Assembly: GCF_000272405.2 (NCBI RefSeq)
Contig: NZ_AJZM02000408.1
Span: forward strand, 1 to 39,069
Length of the DNA stretch: 39,069 bases
Source of the DNA: Vibrio tasmaniensis 1F-187
Lineage (GTDB): Bacteria; Pseudomonadota; Gammaproteobacteria; Enterobacterales; Vibrionaceae
Direction: 5' to 3'
Shown: one piece after another, positions 1 through 8,739 of the stretch
Layout of the letters: every line of letters begins with the position of its first letter
Position numbering within the stretch: position 1 is the first letter of the stretch
Notes under the pieces: generated by a model
The model's database searches: none
What the model saw: the letters and a program-made list of their open reading frames with translations, nothing else
Told to the model about the DNA's origin: nothing
Made by a program: the position numbers and the translations under genes

Positions 1-580
1 CTGCGTTGTGGTTGTCGGCTAACTCTCTCGCGATCTTTAACGTGTTGTGCTGATGGGCAAGATCCAGTGCTGATGTGGGTTCATCAAGCATCAAGATACA
101 TTGGTCACCAGAATAGTGAAGTTGGGTTAGTACTCGAGCCAAGTGAACACGCTGTTTTTCACCGCCAGATAGAGAAGGGTAGAGTCTTTTACTTAGGTGA
201 GACACATCGGCAACATCCATTTTCTGGCTAGCTATGCTAGTGAGCTTCTTGTTGGACTCTTGCAACGGGATACCACCAAGCTCGACAACTTCGTGTGCCA
301 GAAAAGGGAAGGTCAACGTACTATGTTGAGGAAGCATCGCCAAGTGCTTAGCCAACTTTTGAGAAGACCACTTGTCTTTGGTGTGTCCAAAATACTGAAT
401 ATCACCAGTGCTCGATATCTCCTGACATAAAGCTTTGAGCAGCGTACTTTTTCCTGCGCCGTTTGGTCCAAGTAGTGTGGTTACCTTTCCTGCTTCAATC
501 TCAATAGAAACGCCATCTAAAATCACTTTGTTGCCGAACTTCACTTCGATGTCGGTTGCTTTTAACGCTGCAGGAAACAT
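1..580 (-). CDS. hutD: Heme ABC transporter ATPase HutD (C-terminal part outside window)
   Basis: This is the cytoplasmic ATPase that drives heme import through HutC with the periplasmic carrier HutB. Translating the minus strand from the ATG at 580-578 gives about 193 residues and then leaves the window, so the gene is cut by the window edge and not broken. Visible motifs are Walker A (GPNGAGKST, about residues 38-46), the signature LSGGE (about 137-141) and Walker B (ILMLDEPTSALD, about 163-172). The H-loop is not reached. The start overlaps the hutC stop by one base (TAATG), which points to translational coupling. Order and family match the Vibrio hutBCD operon. Confidence 0.93.
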   Translation of the reverse strand, partial: MFPAALKATDIEVKFGNKVILDGVSIEIEAGKVTTLLGPNGAGKSTLLKALCQEISSTGDIQYFGHTKDKWSSQKLAKHLAMLPQHSTLTFPFLAHEVVELGGIPLQESNKKLTSIASQKMDVADVSHLSKRLYPSLSGGEKQRVHLARVLTQLHYSGDQCILMLDEPTSALDLAHQHNTLKIARELADNHNA

Positions 581-1617
581 TAAAGGATTCTCCCTTTCTG
601 TTGAAATAGTAGATACAAGAAAAATGGAGCGCCGATGATTGCAGTGACAATACCAACTGGCAATTCAGCTGGAGCCAGTGCCACGCGTGAGGCCATGTCT
701 GCAGCTGTTAATAGTAACGCGCCTAACACTGCTGATAGTGGCAACAGAATTCGGTGGTCAGGGCCAGCCAACATACGACCTAAATGAGGAATAACCAGTC
801 CGATGAAGCCAATCATGCCAGACAAGCTAACCGTGATACCAACGCCCGCAGCCGTCAGTAGAATCAGCTTTCGCTTGAGTTTCTGTACTGGGATGCCAAG
901 GTGTTGCGCTTCTGATTCGCCCAGTAATAGAGCATTCAATGACATCGCTTGGCGGTAGAAAACAACAAACAATCCAACGAGTGTGACAGCAGCAAGTAAA
1001 ATGCCGGACCACTTAGCGCCCGCCAAAGACCCCATCGACCACAATGAAAGATCACGCAGCATTTGGTCATCAGCAATGAAGTTTAAGAAGCCAATACCTG
1101 CGCCTGACAATGCACTGATCGCAACACCCGCTAATAACATGATGGTCACCGAGGTACCGAATTTTCCCGTACCTAGCTTATAAACTAGCAGGGTGGTTAA
1201 AGCGCCACCTAAAAAGGCAAATACTGGCACGGCCGCAAAGTTCATAAAAGCAGGGTATTGCAGTGAAAGTTCAGAGAAAAGAACAATAGCCAACGCCGCG
1301 CCTAATGCAGCTCCGGCAGAGACGCCGATGATCCCAGGTTCTGCAAGCGGGTTTCGAAACAGTCCCTGCATGACGGCACCACATAATGCGAGAATCGCGC
1401 CGATTAGCATACATAAGATGGTTCTCGGTAAGCGGATCTCTTGAATCACCAAATTGATGTGGGGAGCTAAGTCATTGCTGGGTCGGAATAGGCTGGCTGC
1501 GCTGTCAGCTAAGCTTATGTCCATAGGCCCAACGGTGACCGAGTACAGCGCGGTTAAGACTAGGATGGCGCCAAAGCCTAACATCGATGTTTTTAGTGGG
1601 ACGGATCGTAACAACAT
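580..1617 (-). CDS. hutC: Heme ABC transporter permease HutC (FecCD family)
   Basis: Inner-membrane permease of the heme importer. The protein is about 345 residues, almost all hydrophobic segments, typical of FecCD/BtuC permeases, with family sequences such as RLPRTILCMLIGA near the N-terminus, GVSAGAALGAALA, and GMIGFIGLVIPHLGR late in the protein. An in-frame TTG lies at 1629, but I prefer the ATG at 1617 because GAGG sits six bases before it. It lies between hutB and hutD in the same orientation and overlaps hutD by one base. The 110-base spacer to hutB holds a tandem copy of the hutB 3' end, described separately. Confidence 0.95.
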   Translation of the reverse strand: MLLRSVPLKTSMLGFGAILVLTALYSVTVGPMDISLADSAASLFRPSNDLAPHINLVIQEIRLPRTILCMLIGAILALCGAVMQGLFRNPLAEPGIIGVSAGAALGAALAIVLFSELSLQYPAFMNFAAVPVFAFLGGALTTLLVYKLGTGKFGTSVTIMLLAGVAISALSGAGIGFLNFIADDQMLRDLSLWSMGSLAGAKWSGILLAAVTLVGLFVVFYRQAMSLNALLLGESEAQHLGIPVQKLKRKLILLTAAGVGITVSLSGMIGFIGLVIPHLGRMLAGPDHRILLPLSAVLGALLLTAADMASRVALAPAELPVGIVTAIIGAPFFLYLLFQQKGRIL

Positions 1618-1722
1618 AAAGAGCCTCAATGTCTATCACTAGCTTCAATCCTCGTAGCCAACTTTACGAAAGCGACGCGGTAGTGAGGATTGAGCAAGTA
1701 ACAGTAAAAATAGGGTAGTGAG

Positions 1723-1758
1723 TTATAGCGGGTAGATAAGTTATAGCGGATAGATAAG
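1723..1758. repeat. 18-bp tandem duplication across the hutB stop codon
   Basis: Two adjacent 18-bp units, 1723-1740 and 1741-1758, differ at one base. On the minus strand each reads as LIYPL followed by TAA, so the second copy is an untranslated replica of the hutB C-terminus. This is seen directly in the sequence. It looks like a recent slippage duplication. Confidence 0.9.
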
Positions 1759-2631
1759 TGCGTTTATTCGCTTCGCTTCAGAGAGGCTTTCAAGACCAAG
1801 CCCTCCAACTAGAGCGCTGCCCTTTACGGTAATGATTTGCTTGTTCATGCCTGCTGGCGTTGCCGCTAGCATAGGTAACGATTTAAGAATGGCATCAGCG
1901 CCGCCTATTTTCTGGTAGCTACGGCCGCTCACTAAGATGACATCAGGCTGCATTTCAACGAGTGATTCCATCGACAGTGGTTTGTAAGAGGTCAGGCTTT
2001 TAGCCGCAGGGTTAACACCACCAGCCAATTCAATGATCGCGTTGGGTGATGTTTCACCGCCAGCAACATTTGCAGGACGGCCTTCATGCAGTAATAGGAA
2101 CAGAACTTTCTTCGCTTCGTTGTTGGGTACTTGGTTAGCTTTCAGTGCCGCAATTTTTTGATTCACTTCGGCTTTCACTTGCTGTGAGTGAGCTTCGGTA
2201 TGGGTAATCTTTGCAATTTGGTCGATACGCTTTAGTAGCCCTTCAACGTTTGCTTCGGTGTTAACGATCTCGACATCGATACCCACAGATTTTAATTGAG
2301 AAATGGCGTTGTCTGGCCCCATCTCATCTGAGCCGATGAGCGTCGTTGGCGATAAGGCAATCAATCCTTCTGCAGAAAGGTTTCTGTGATAACCAATCTT
2401 TGGCAGCTTTTTTGATTGAGGTAAGTGACTGGTCACATCAATTGCAATCAACTGCTCTTCAGCACCCAGAGCAAGAACTAATTCGGTAACGGCGCTGCCA
2501 GCACTGATGATTCTAAGTTGTTTTGCGTCGTCAGCATTGGCGATAGGTGCTGCAAGTACCAACCCCATCGCGGCGATTGCGAGTAAATGTTTGTTGTTCT
2601 TTAATTTATTGAGCACTTTTAAGTCTTTCAT
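1741..2631 (-). CDS. hutB: Periplasmic heme-binding protein HutB
   Basis: Periplasmic substrate-binding protein that hands heme to HutCD. The protein has 296 residues. Residues about 1-33 form a signal peptide: a Lys-rich N-terminus, the core LLAIAAMGLVLAAP and the likely cleavage site ANA-DDAK. The rest is a class III (BtuF/FepB-like) binding protein, with the typical RIISAGSAVTELVLALGAE opening and an SYKPLSMESLVEMQPDVILV stretch in the second lobe. It is followed closely by hutC. No convincing ribosome-binding site precedes the ATG. The last five codons and stop (LIYPL-stop) are duplicated in tandem just downstream. Confidence 0.93.
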   Translation of the reverse strand: MKDLKVLNKLKNNKHLLAIAAMGLVLAAPIANADDAKQLRIISAGSAVTELVLALGAEEQLIAIDVTSHLPQSKKLPKIGYHRNLSAEGLIALSPTTLIGSDEMGPDNAISQLKSVGIDVEIVNTEANVEGLLKRIDQIAKITHTEAHSQQVKAEVNQKIAALKANQVPNNEAKKVLFLLLHEGRPANVAGGETSPNAIIELAGGVNPAAKSLTSYKPLSMESLVEMQPDVILVSGRSYQKIGGADAILKSLPMLAATPAGMNKQIITVKGSALVGGLGLESLSEAKRINALIYPL

Positions 2632-2806
2632 AATAATTTATTTGTACTTTCTTTTGATGGAGAGTAATCGCGAAGATGGCTTGTGATCAGCCTGTCCGCA
2701 TGTTGAGTTTGAATCGATAGAGAGCTGGCTTTGGTTATTTGGTCTTATCAATAAAGAATCCAATCTCATAAAAGGTGCTAGGTCTCATGAAAATTTAAGA
2801 GTCGTT

Positions 2807-3220
2807 CTAGCCTTCCTCCGTGAGTAATTGGGTTGCTGGAATACCGTTTTCTTGTAAGAACGACAACAACTTCACTAAGTTCTCAACGTTAGCTGCTTTA
2901 TCGGCGCCAATGATGATCGGTTTCTTATCCGATGTGCCTGTTTCTTCTAACAGTGCGATCTTGAAGTTTTCCCAGTCGATGTACTCTTGGCCGTTGATCG
3001 CCCAGTAAGGTTCGTGATCTAAGATATTGACGCTAATCGAATCTTTATGAACTTCAGAAACGTTTTTAATATCAGAACTCGGAAGCTCCACCTCTAATGA
3101 CTCCAACTTCACTGATGCTGTCAGTAGAAGGAAAACCATCACGATAAATATAATGTCCAGTAAGGGTGTTAAATCCGGAACTAAGCTCTGTGTTTGAGAT
3201 GAGTGGGGCGTTTTAATCAT
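2807..3220 (-). CDS. exbD: TonB-system protein ExbD1
   Basis: Inner-membrane protein of the ExbB-ExbD-TonB motor that uses the proton gradient to power outer-membrane heme and siderophore receptors. It has 137 residues, with one transmembrane helix at about residues 20-40 (LLDIIFIVMVFLLLTA). The helix contains the conserved membrane Asp of the DLTPLLD motif, followed by a periplasmic domain. Its start overlaps the exbB stop in an ATGA arrangement at 3217-3220, so translation is likely coupled. It is the third gene of tonB1-exbB1-exbD1. A 175-base gap without a clear terminator separates it from hutB, so read-through into hutBCD is plausible. Confidence 0.94.
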   Translation of the reverse strand: MIKTPHSSQTQSLVPDLTPLLDIIFIVMVFLLLTASVKLESLEVELPSSDIKNVSEVHKDSISVNILDHEPYWAINGQEYIDWENFKIALLEETGTSDKKPIIIGADKAANVENLVKLLSFLQENGIPATQLLTEEG

Positions 3221-3918
3221 GCTTGGCTCACATCACCGATAGAGGCTTTGCTGACAGGAGTCCCTTGAGTGTCGCCAGACTGACTGGTTTGAATTGACAT
3301 GCCTTCTAGCCAAACATTCACATAATTCAGAGTGTGTTCTAACTGAGCTAGCACTCGATCGGCCCATAACCCGAGTAGTTGAGCTCCTGAAATCGCAGGA
3401 AGCGCAATCATCAAACCCGCAGCAGTGGTTCTCATTGCTAATCCAAGACCGTCTGCCAAATCATTAGGCGTGATGCTGCCTGTTGTAGCGGCAACGCCTT
3501 TAAACATCTCAATAAGCCCAAGTACTGTGCCAAGCAGGCCAATTAGCGGGCTGATGACGCCGATCAAGCCAAGCAGTCTTAAACCTGCATGAAGCTGGTG
3601 GCGTTTCTCTTGTAGCCAAATTCCTGCTGCATCTTCACGTAAACCTTTTGAGAAAGAGTGGTGAGCAAGCAGCATCGACACGCCCTTGTACAGCAGAGGT
3701 CGTTTACCAGAAATAGATTGTGCTAATGCTTCGATTTCTTTGCTATTGGTTGGTGAAATCTGATTGAGCTCATGACGAATAGCGCGTTTGCCAACCCCAA
3801 TGCTTAGCATGACTTGGAAGATACGCTCTGCGATGATCATTGCTGTTAATGCTGAACAGATAAGAAGAGGCCATGTCATTAGGCCAAGTTGATCTTGTAA
3901 GTAACTGATTTGTTGCAT
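3217..3918 (-). CDS. exbB: TonB-system protein ExbB1
   Basis: MotA/TolQ/ExbB-family proton channel subunit, 233 residues. One membrane helix lies near the N-terminus (about 15-32) and two more at about 115-200, including the family stretch LRLLGLIGVISPLIGLLGTVLGLIEMFKG and AMRTTAAGLMIALPA. It acts with ExbD1 and TonB1 in the inner membrane. Only two bases separate its ATG from the tonB1 stop, and it overlaps exbD1, so the three genes form one tight operon. The heme cluster context supports the TonB1 (not TonB2) assignment, because the TonB2 system also carries a TtpC gene that is absent here. Confidence 0.94.
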   Translation of the reverse strand: MQQISYLQDQLGLMTWPLLICSALTAMIIAERIFQVMLSIGVGKRAIRHELNQISPTNSKEIEALAQSISGKRPLLYKGVSMLLAHHSFSKGLREDAAGIWLQEKRHQLHAGLRLLGLIGVISPLIGLLGTVLGLIEMFKGVAATTGSITPNDLADGLGLAMRTTAAGLMIALPAISGAQLLGLWADRVLAQLEHTLNYVNVWLEGMSIQTSQSGDTQGTPVSKASIGDVSQA

Positions 3919-3920
3919 GG

Positions 3921-4682
3921 TTAATCCAACTTAAAACGAACAGGTATTTGCACACGGTGAGCAATTGCTCGACCATTTACAGTATGAGGTGAGAACTTCC
4001 ATTTCTTAATGGCTTTCAAGGCAGCGTTGTCGAGCATTAGTGCGCCTGATGAGTTGACTAATGCCTGTTTAATTTGTTTTCCTTCAGCATCTAACCAGAT
4101 CTCATAAGTTGCGACACCTTCAACGCCTCGGCGCCTTGCTTGGCGTGGGTAGCTTGGTGGCGTTGGACGAGCTGAAAAAGAGGGCCTAGTGATTAACACC
4201 GGCTCTTGGTTAGATACGCCTTGATTAACTTGTCGAGGTTGGTTGGCGGACTCGTCCATATTTTTATCGACTTTTTTGTCGGCCAGCTTTTCTGGTTGAG
4301 TCACCGGTTTTTTTTGAATCGGCTTTTTCTCGGCTGTCTTCTCCACAACCTTTTTCTCTACTTTCTTGGGCTGAGGTTTATTGGTGATCGCTTTTTTCTT
4401 TGGTGCAGGTTTAGCTTGCTTTGGCTCTACTGCTTTCGGTTCGACAGGTTTAGGTTCTGGGTGTGAGAGCGTTTCCTTGATTGGCTCAGGCTCAACTGGT
4501 TCTGTAACGGTTTTTTTCTGAGCTTGTGAGGGAACGCTCTTTGGAGTGAAGTTGATCGATACCGTGTTCGATTGGCTACCTGCTGGCATTGCAAAGACTT
4601 TGGATTCTTGAGCGACAAATAACATCGCCGCATGAATCACTAACGATGCACCGCCTGCAATAACATATCTAGGTACGTTCAC
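3921..4682 (-). CDS. tonB: Energy transducer TonB1
   Basis: TonB spans the periplasm and passes ExbBD energy to heme and siderophore receptors. The protein has about 253 residues: an N-terminal membrane anchor (about 5-25), a long Pro/Lys/Glu-rich linker (about 50-150, many PKP, PVEP and KKPV repeats) and a C-terminal TonB domain with SYPRQARRRGVEGVA and the WKFSPH motif near the end. The frame opens further upstream at a TTG (4688). I choose the GTG at 4682 because AAGGA lies six bases before it, whereas it abuts the TTG. It diverges from hutW across a Fur-like site, which suggests iron repression. Confidence 0.93.
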   Translation of the reverse strand: MNVPRYVIAGGASLVIHAAMLFVAQESKVFAMPAGSQSNTVSINFTPKSVPSQAQKKTVTEPVEPEPIKETLSHPEPKPVEPKAVEPKQAKPAPKKKAITNKPQPKKVEKKVVEKTAEKKPIQKKPVTQPEKLADKKVDKNMDESANQPRQVNQGVSNQEPVLITRPSFSARPTPPSYPRQARRRGVEGVATYEIWLDAEGKQIKQALVNSSGALMLDNAALKAIKKWKFSPHTVNGRAIAHRVQIPVRFKLD

Positions 4683-4744
4683 ATTCAATCCTTCACCAAA
4701 TCTAAAATATGTATCGGATTATTGCTTAGAATCTAAATAAGATC

Positions 4745-4767
4745 AATTATCAATTGCATTATCATTT
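4745..4767. promoter_or_regulatory. Probable Fur box in the tonB1/hutW divergent promoter
   Basis: Read on the minus strand this stretch contains GATAAT-GCAATT-GATAAT, two GATAAT hexamers spaced as in Fur repeat arrays. It matches about 12 of 19 positions of the classical Fur box, with the best agreement in the CATTATC half. Its position between tonB1 and hutW and the function of both arms support Fur control of both directions. The match is partial, so this is a prediction. Confidence 0.6.
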
Positions 4768-4842
4768 GCGTCTATTTATGATTCTCTCAGTTTTAGCAAA
4801 CAGTCTTCCAGGCTTTGCTATATAAGTGTTTAGAGAGATTAT

Positions 4843-6252
4843 ATGAGCGTTGATATGTATAAGTTTGACGAATCAATTCTGGGCGTTTCTAGCCCAGACC
4901 CACTTCGTTTTGCATTTGCCAAAAAGCAATCTGCACATGCTGGGGGAAGCTCAATCCCGGTCGACCCGAGCAAGAAATTGGAAATCTTTGATGAATTGAT
5001 GCTGAGTGAAGGAAAGAAACAGGATAAACGTTGTTTGTATATCCATATTCCTTTTTGTCGCGTGCGCTGTACGTTCTGCAATTTCTTCCAAAATGCCGCA
5101 AGCCGTAAATTAGTGGATGAGTATTTTGATGCACTGATGGTTGAGCTAAAGCAAAAAGCTAAAACCTCTTGGGCTCAGTCTGGACTATTTCACGCCGTCT
5201 ATATTGGTGGTGGAACACCCACCGATTTATCTCCTCTACAAGTTGAGCTGTTAGGTAAGGCTATTCGTCAATACTTCCCATTAGCGAACGATGTGGAAAT
5301 GACCTTAGAAGGGCGTATTAATCGATTTGGCGACGAGATGTTTGATCGTTCGCTGGAAGGTGGCTTCAATCGTTTCTCATTCGGTATTCAAAGTTTCAAT
5401 ACTCAAGTTCGACGTAGTGCTAAGCGCTTGGATGACCGAGAAGTTGTGTTGGAACGTATCAGTTCACTGAGTCGCACTGAACAAGCGCCTATCGTTCTTG
5501 ATTTGCTATACGGGTTGCCACACCAGTCTATGGAAGTATTTCAACAAGATTTAGAAGACTACATGTCGACTGGCGCACACGGTATTGACCTCTACCAACT
5601 GATTGTTTCGGGCAACGCGCCTATGCTTAATCTTGTTGAGAAAGGAAAAATCCCACCACCGGCTAATACGCCAGATAAGGCGAGTATGTACTTGGCGGGT
5701 GTTGAGTTCATGGCAAAGCACAAGGTTAAGCAACTGAGCGTGAATCACTGGACTCGTGATAACCGCGAACGCAGTATTTACAACAGCTTAGCGAAAACTT
5801 ATGCCGAAGTTCTACCCATTGGTTGTGGCGCTGGTGGTAACATCGGTGGTCATGGTGTGATGCAACATCGAACTTTAGACAGCTACATGGAGTCTATAAA
5901 GCAAGGTCAATTGCCAATAGCCATGATGACCAAGCAAAGCTCACTAGAGCCAACCTTCTCTTCATTGAAAGCCGGTTTTGATTCTGGTGTTGTAAGAAGA
6001 AGTACGTTGCCGAGTTTTATGGGGCAAGACACGTTTGACTACCTGAAGCCTCTGTTTTCACATTGGGAAAAGAATGGCCTAGTTGATCTTTCGGAAGATT
6101 ACCTGAGCCTGACTATAGCTGGCAGTTTCTGGGCGGTAAGCCTTGCACAGAGTGTGATTCAAGTGCTTAACACTGAATATCAGACCTTGCACCCAGCACC
6201 AACTGCCTCTGGCTTGGGTGCTCACCCGCATGCAAGTTTGAAGCACGCTTAG
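4843..6252 (+). CDS. hutW: HutW, radical SAM heme-utilization protein
   Basis: Member of the HemN-like radical SAM family that includes ChuW and HutW. ChuW opens the heme ring anaerobically to give anaerobilin and release iron, so the same role is likely here. The protein has 469 residues, and the radical SAM cluster motif CxxxCxxC is C72, C76 and C79 (IPFCRVRCTFCNF). It is followed by GGGTPTDLSP and the long HemN-like core with SFGIQSFN. It is the first gene of hutWXZ, diverging from tonB1, and its promoter region holds the Fur-like site. Family and neighbours agree; the exact reaction is inferred from the family. Confidence 0.93.
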   Translation: MSVDMYKFDESILGVSSPDPLRFAFAKKQSAHAGGSSIPVDPSKKLEIFDELMLSEGKKQDKRCLYIHIPFCRVRCTFCNFFQNAASRKLVDEYFDALMVELKQKAKTSWAQSGLFHAVYIGGGTPTDLSPLQVELLGKAIRQYFPLANDVEMTLEGRINRFGDEMFDRSLEGGFNRFSFGIQSFNTQVRRSAKRLDDREVVLERISSLSRTEQAPIVLDLLYGLPHQSMEVFQQDLEDYMSTGAHGIDLYQLIVSGNAPMLNLVEKGKIPPPANTPDKASMYLAGVEFMAKHKVKQLSVNHWTRDNRERSIYNSLAKTYAEVLPIGCGAGGNIGGHGVMQHRTLDSYMESIKQGQLPIAMMTKQSSLEPTFSSLKAGFDSGVVRRSTLPSFMGQDTFDYLKPLFSHWEKNGLVDLSEDYLSLTIAGSFWAVSLAQSVIQVLNTEYQTLHPAPTASGLGAHPHASLKHA

Positions 6253-6301
6253 TCTCGAATTTTTAATTCATAACTTACTTGTTTATACGGAAATCTATTC
6301 A

Positions 6302-6823
6302 ATGACAGATACAACATTAGCAATGACAGAAACTTTAGAACAACGTGTCGCACGCATTCTAGAAGAAGAACCAAAACTGCTTCCTACTGCGATTGCTGAG
6401 AAGCTAGGTGTTTCAGAGGTTGAAGTTGTCGCTGCTTTTCCTGGAGACATGGCGGTGATGTTAGATGGCAGCCGTGCTCAAGATATTCTAGAAGGTTTGG
6501 TTGGTTGGGGCCCAGTGACCACAATTATGCATTCATTTGGCTCAATCTTCGAAGTAAAGGCGCCGTTCCCTAAAGGCAAAGTAGCGCGTGGTTACTACAA
6601 TCTGATGGGTAAAGAAGGCGAGCTGCATGGCCACTTAAAACTGGATAACATCAAACATATTGGTTTGGTGAGCAAGGCGTTCATGGGGCGTGAAAGTCAT
6701 TACTTCGGTTTCTTCAGTGAAACAGGCGAAAACATTTTTAAGATTTACCTAGGTCGCAATGAAAAGCGAGAGCTGATTGTCGACCAAGTTGAACGCTTCA
6801 AAGCACTAAAAGAACGAGCTTAA
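6302..6823 (+). CDS. hutX: HutX, intracellular heme-binding/utilization protein
   Basis: HutX/ChuX-family cytoplasmic protein of 173 residues. In Vibrio cholerae HutX binds heme and delivers it to HutZ. An N-terminal helix-turn-helix-like segment (EEPKLLPTAIAEKLGVSEVEVVAAFP, about 18-43) precedes the heme-utilization fold, with VTTIMHSFGSIFEVKAPFPKG at about 74-94 and a C-terminal part with FKIYLGRNEKREL. The gene starts 49 bases after hutW in the same direction, so it is in the hutWXZ operon. The 141-base spacer to hutZ is larger than usual for this operon and contains a short inverted repeat. Confidence 0.92.
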   Translation: MTDTTLAMTETLEQRVARILEEEPKLLPTAIAEKLGVSEVEVVAAFPGDMAVMLDGSRAQDILEGLVGWGPVTTIMHSFGSIFEVKAPFPKGKVARGYYNLMGKEGELHGHLKLDNIKHIGLVSKAFMGRESHYFGFFSETGENIFKIYLGRNEKRELIVDQVERFKALKERA

Positions 6824-6964
6824 GTACAGTCAACATCAAGCTTAAATAAGATTGCCAGCTAGCTTAAAGAAAATATGAATGCTCGAGGTCCACTTAGTTT
6901 ACTAATGAACGCTCAACCTCGGGTAAAAATAATAAATAAGAGAAAGTGAAGAAAGGAATTATCG

Positions 6965-7495
6965 ATGGAACAACAAGTAAAACAAGAACGCCTACAAGGT
7001 CGCCTAGGTCCAGAAATCAAAGAGTTTCGCCAAGAGCGCCGTACTCTTCAACTTGCAACAGTTGATCAAGACGGTCGCCCGAACGTAAGTTACGCGCCTT
7101 TCGTACAGAACCAAGAAGGTTACTTTGTTCTAATTTCTGACGTTGCTCGTCATGCTCGTAACTTAAAAGCGAACCCACAAGTCTCTTTGATGATGATTGA
7201 AGACGAAGAGAGCTCGAAGCAGCTTTATGCACGTAAGCGTCTAACCTTTGATGCACAAGCAAGTGTTGTAGAGCGTGAAACGGAGCTTTGGACTCAAGTT
7301 ATTGGCCAGATGCAAGAACGTTTTGGTGAGATTATTGATGGTTTAAGCCAACTTCAAGATTTTTCTCTATTCAACCTTAAAGCAGAGAATGGCCTGTTCG
7401 TAAAAGGTTTCGGTCAGGCATACCAAGTATCTGGCGACGACTTAGTGGATTTCGTTCACCTGCAAGAAGGTCACAAAAAAGTGTCTAACGAGTAA
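6965..7495 (+). CDS. hutZ: HutZ, heme-degrading enzyme
   Basis: Heme oxygenase-like protein with the flavin-reductase/FMN-binding split-barrel fold, which degrades heme in the cytoplasm to release iron. The 176-residue length matches Vibrio cholerae HutZ. Residues known from that protein fall at the same numbers here: the proximal ligand His170 (in EGHKK), Asp132 (LQDFS) and Arg92 (ARKR), with His63 in ARHARN. A good ribosome-binding site (AAGGA) precedes the ATG. It is the last gene of hutWXZ, followed at once by an intrinsic terminator. The residue comparison is from memory of the characterised protein. Confidence 0.95.
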   Translation: MEQQVKQERLQGRLGPEIKEFRQERRTLQLATVDQDGRPNVSYAPFVQNQEGYFVLISDVARHARNLKANPQVSLMMIEDEESSKQLYARKRLTFDAQASVVERETELWTQVIGQMQERFGEIIDGLSQLQDFSLFNLKAENGLFVKGFGQAYQVSGDDLVDFVHLQEGHKKVSNE

Positions 7496-7519
7496 GCTCG
7501 TTTAACGGATTACTTTAGG

Positions 7520-7545
7520 AGCCCTCTAATGTGAGGGCTTTTTTG
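7520..7545 (+). terminator. Intrinsic terminator of hutWXZ
   Basis: AGCCCTC, a six-base loop, GAGGGCT, then a run of T. It begins 24 bases after the hutZ stop. Only the plus-strand reading has the T tract. Confidence 0.9.
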
Positions 7546-7548
7546 TGT

Positions 7549-8463
7549 CTAAGCAGTCATAGCCGCGTCGTTTAGGACTTTCGCTCCGCGCAACATGGCT
7601 TCGATTAATTCGCCTGCATTGAATTTCTCTAGCGCTTCATGTGCTCCCACTTGATTGGCTCGGTCAACACATATCTCACTGGATAGTGAAGTATGTAAAA
7701 TACAGTAGGCATGACTGAGTGCGCTGTCGTTTTGTACTTCAAATGCAAGTTCATAGCCATCGAGTCCGGGCATCTCGATATCACTCACGAGAAGATCAAT
7801 TGCAGTGCCTTTGCTTGCTTCACCTCGCATCAGGTCAATAGCATCTAAACCGTTGTTACAAATGCTATAAGGGATGTTGATGCTGTCTAAGGCATCAGAC
7901 AGCTGCTTTCGTGCAATCAAAGAGTCATCAACCAATAGAATGTTCAGAGCTTTTAGGCGTTCTCTCTCGACATCAGTCAGCATCGGAATATGTGCGTTTT
8001 CATAAGCAGGGTAAATCTTAGAAAGTAATAACTCTACGTCGAGCATCTGCACGATACGATCTTCAAAACGTGTAATGCCGGTAACAAACACATTGGTTCC
8101 TACACTTGCGGGTGGCGACTCAATACTCTTCCAGTCACATTCAATGATTTTATCAATCGAACGAACCAAGAATGCGACAACGGTTCTTAAGCAATCTGTC
8201 ACGATGAGCACACAGTCTTGGTATTCCGTCGGTGTGATCGGCCGAAACCCAATAGCTGCGGACATATCAATAACTGGAACCGTAAGATCGCGAATCGTGA
8301 TGGTACCAATCACATGGTGATGAGAGTAAGGAATTTGGGTCATTGGCTGGAAAGGAACGATTTCTCTGACCTTAAGCGTGCCTATCGCAAAACTTTGAGT
8401 GAGGGATAACTTGAACATCAGCATTCCCTGTGACTGACTCGCTTTACTTATCGGTTTGGCCAT
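7549..8463 (-). CDS. cheV: Chemotaxis coupling protein CheV
   Basis: CheV couples chemoreceptors to the CheA kinase and has a receiver domain that tunes the coupling. The protein has 304 residues. A CheW-like domain spans about 12-155. A receiver domain spans about 172-298 with the acidic pair D179-D180, the phosphoacceptor D228 (LLVSDIEMPG), T258 and K280, so it looks fully competent for phosphorylation. GGAG precedes the ATG by seven bases. It is a single gene convergent with hutZ, the usual isolated setting for a Vibrio cheV paralogue. A chemoreceptor gene lies about 2 kb away on the same strand. Confidence 0.93.
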   Translation of the reverse strand: MAKPISKASQSQGMLMFKLSLTQSFAIGTLKVREIVPFQPMTQIPYSHHHVIGTITIRDLTVPVIDMSAAIGFRPITPTEYQDCVLIVTDCLRTVVAFLVRSIDKIIECDWKSIESPPASVGTNVFVTGITRFEDRIVQMLDVELLLSKIYPAYENAHIPMLTDVERERLKALNILLVDDSLIARKQLSDALDSINIPYSICNNGLDAIDLMRGEASKGTAIDLLVSDIEMPGLDGYELAFEVQNDSALSHAYCILHTSLSSEICVDRANQVGAHEALEKFNAGELIEAMLRGAKVLNDAAMTA

Positions 8464-8739
8464 AAGTGGCTCCTACTTAATACGCGCTTAATCTATAAGG
8501 ATTAATTTAAAGGGAAATGGCATCCGCAGCAAGTTACTATGCGGTTTTTAAAGATCTTTAAGGGGGTTGTTTTCGGTTATAGAGTGAAGAATGATGATTC
8601 TTGGGTTAAAATCACGCTAAACGCAGGCGTTTGATGGACTTTTGTCGACAAGTCGTTAGCTGAATTACAACAGTCAGTACTCTGATGAATTCTACGTAAT
8701 CATCACAAATAAACTGACCGCAACAAACTGAGAATTATC

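Noticed and set aside
4206..4466. 86-codon plus-strand ORF rich in Phe and Leu
   Set aside because: It is the complement of the Pro/Lys-rich linker of TonB, whose composition creates long antisense frames.
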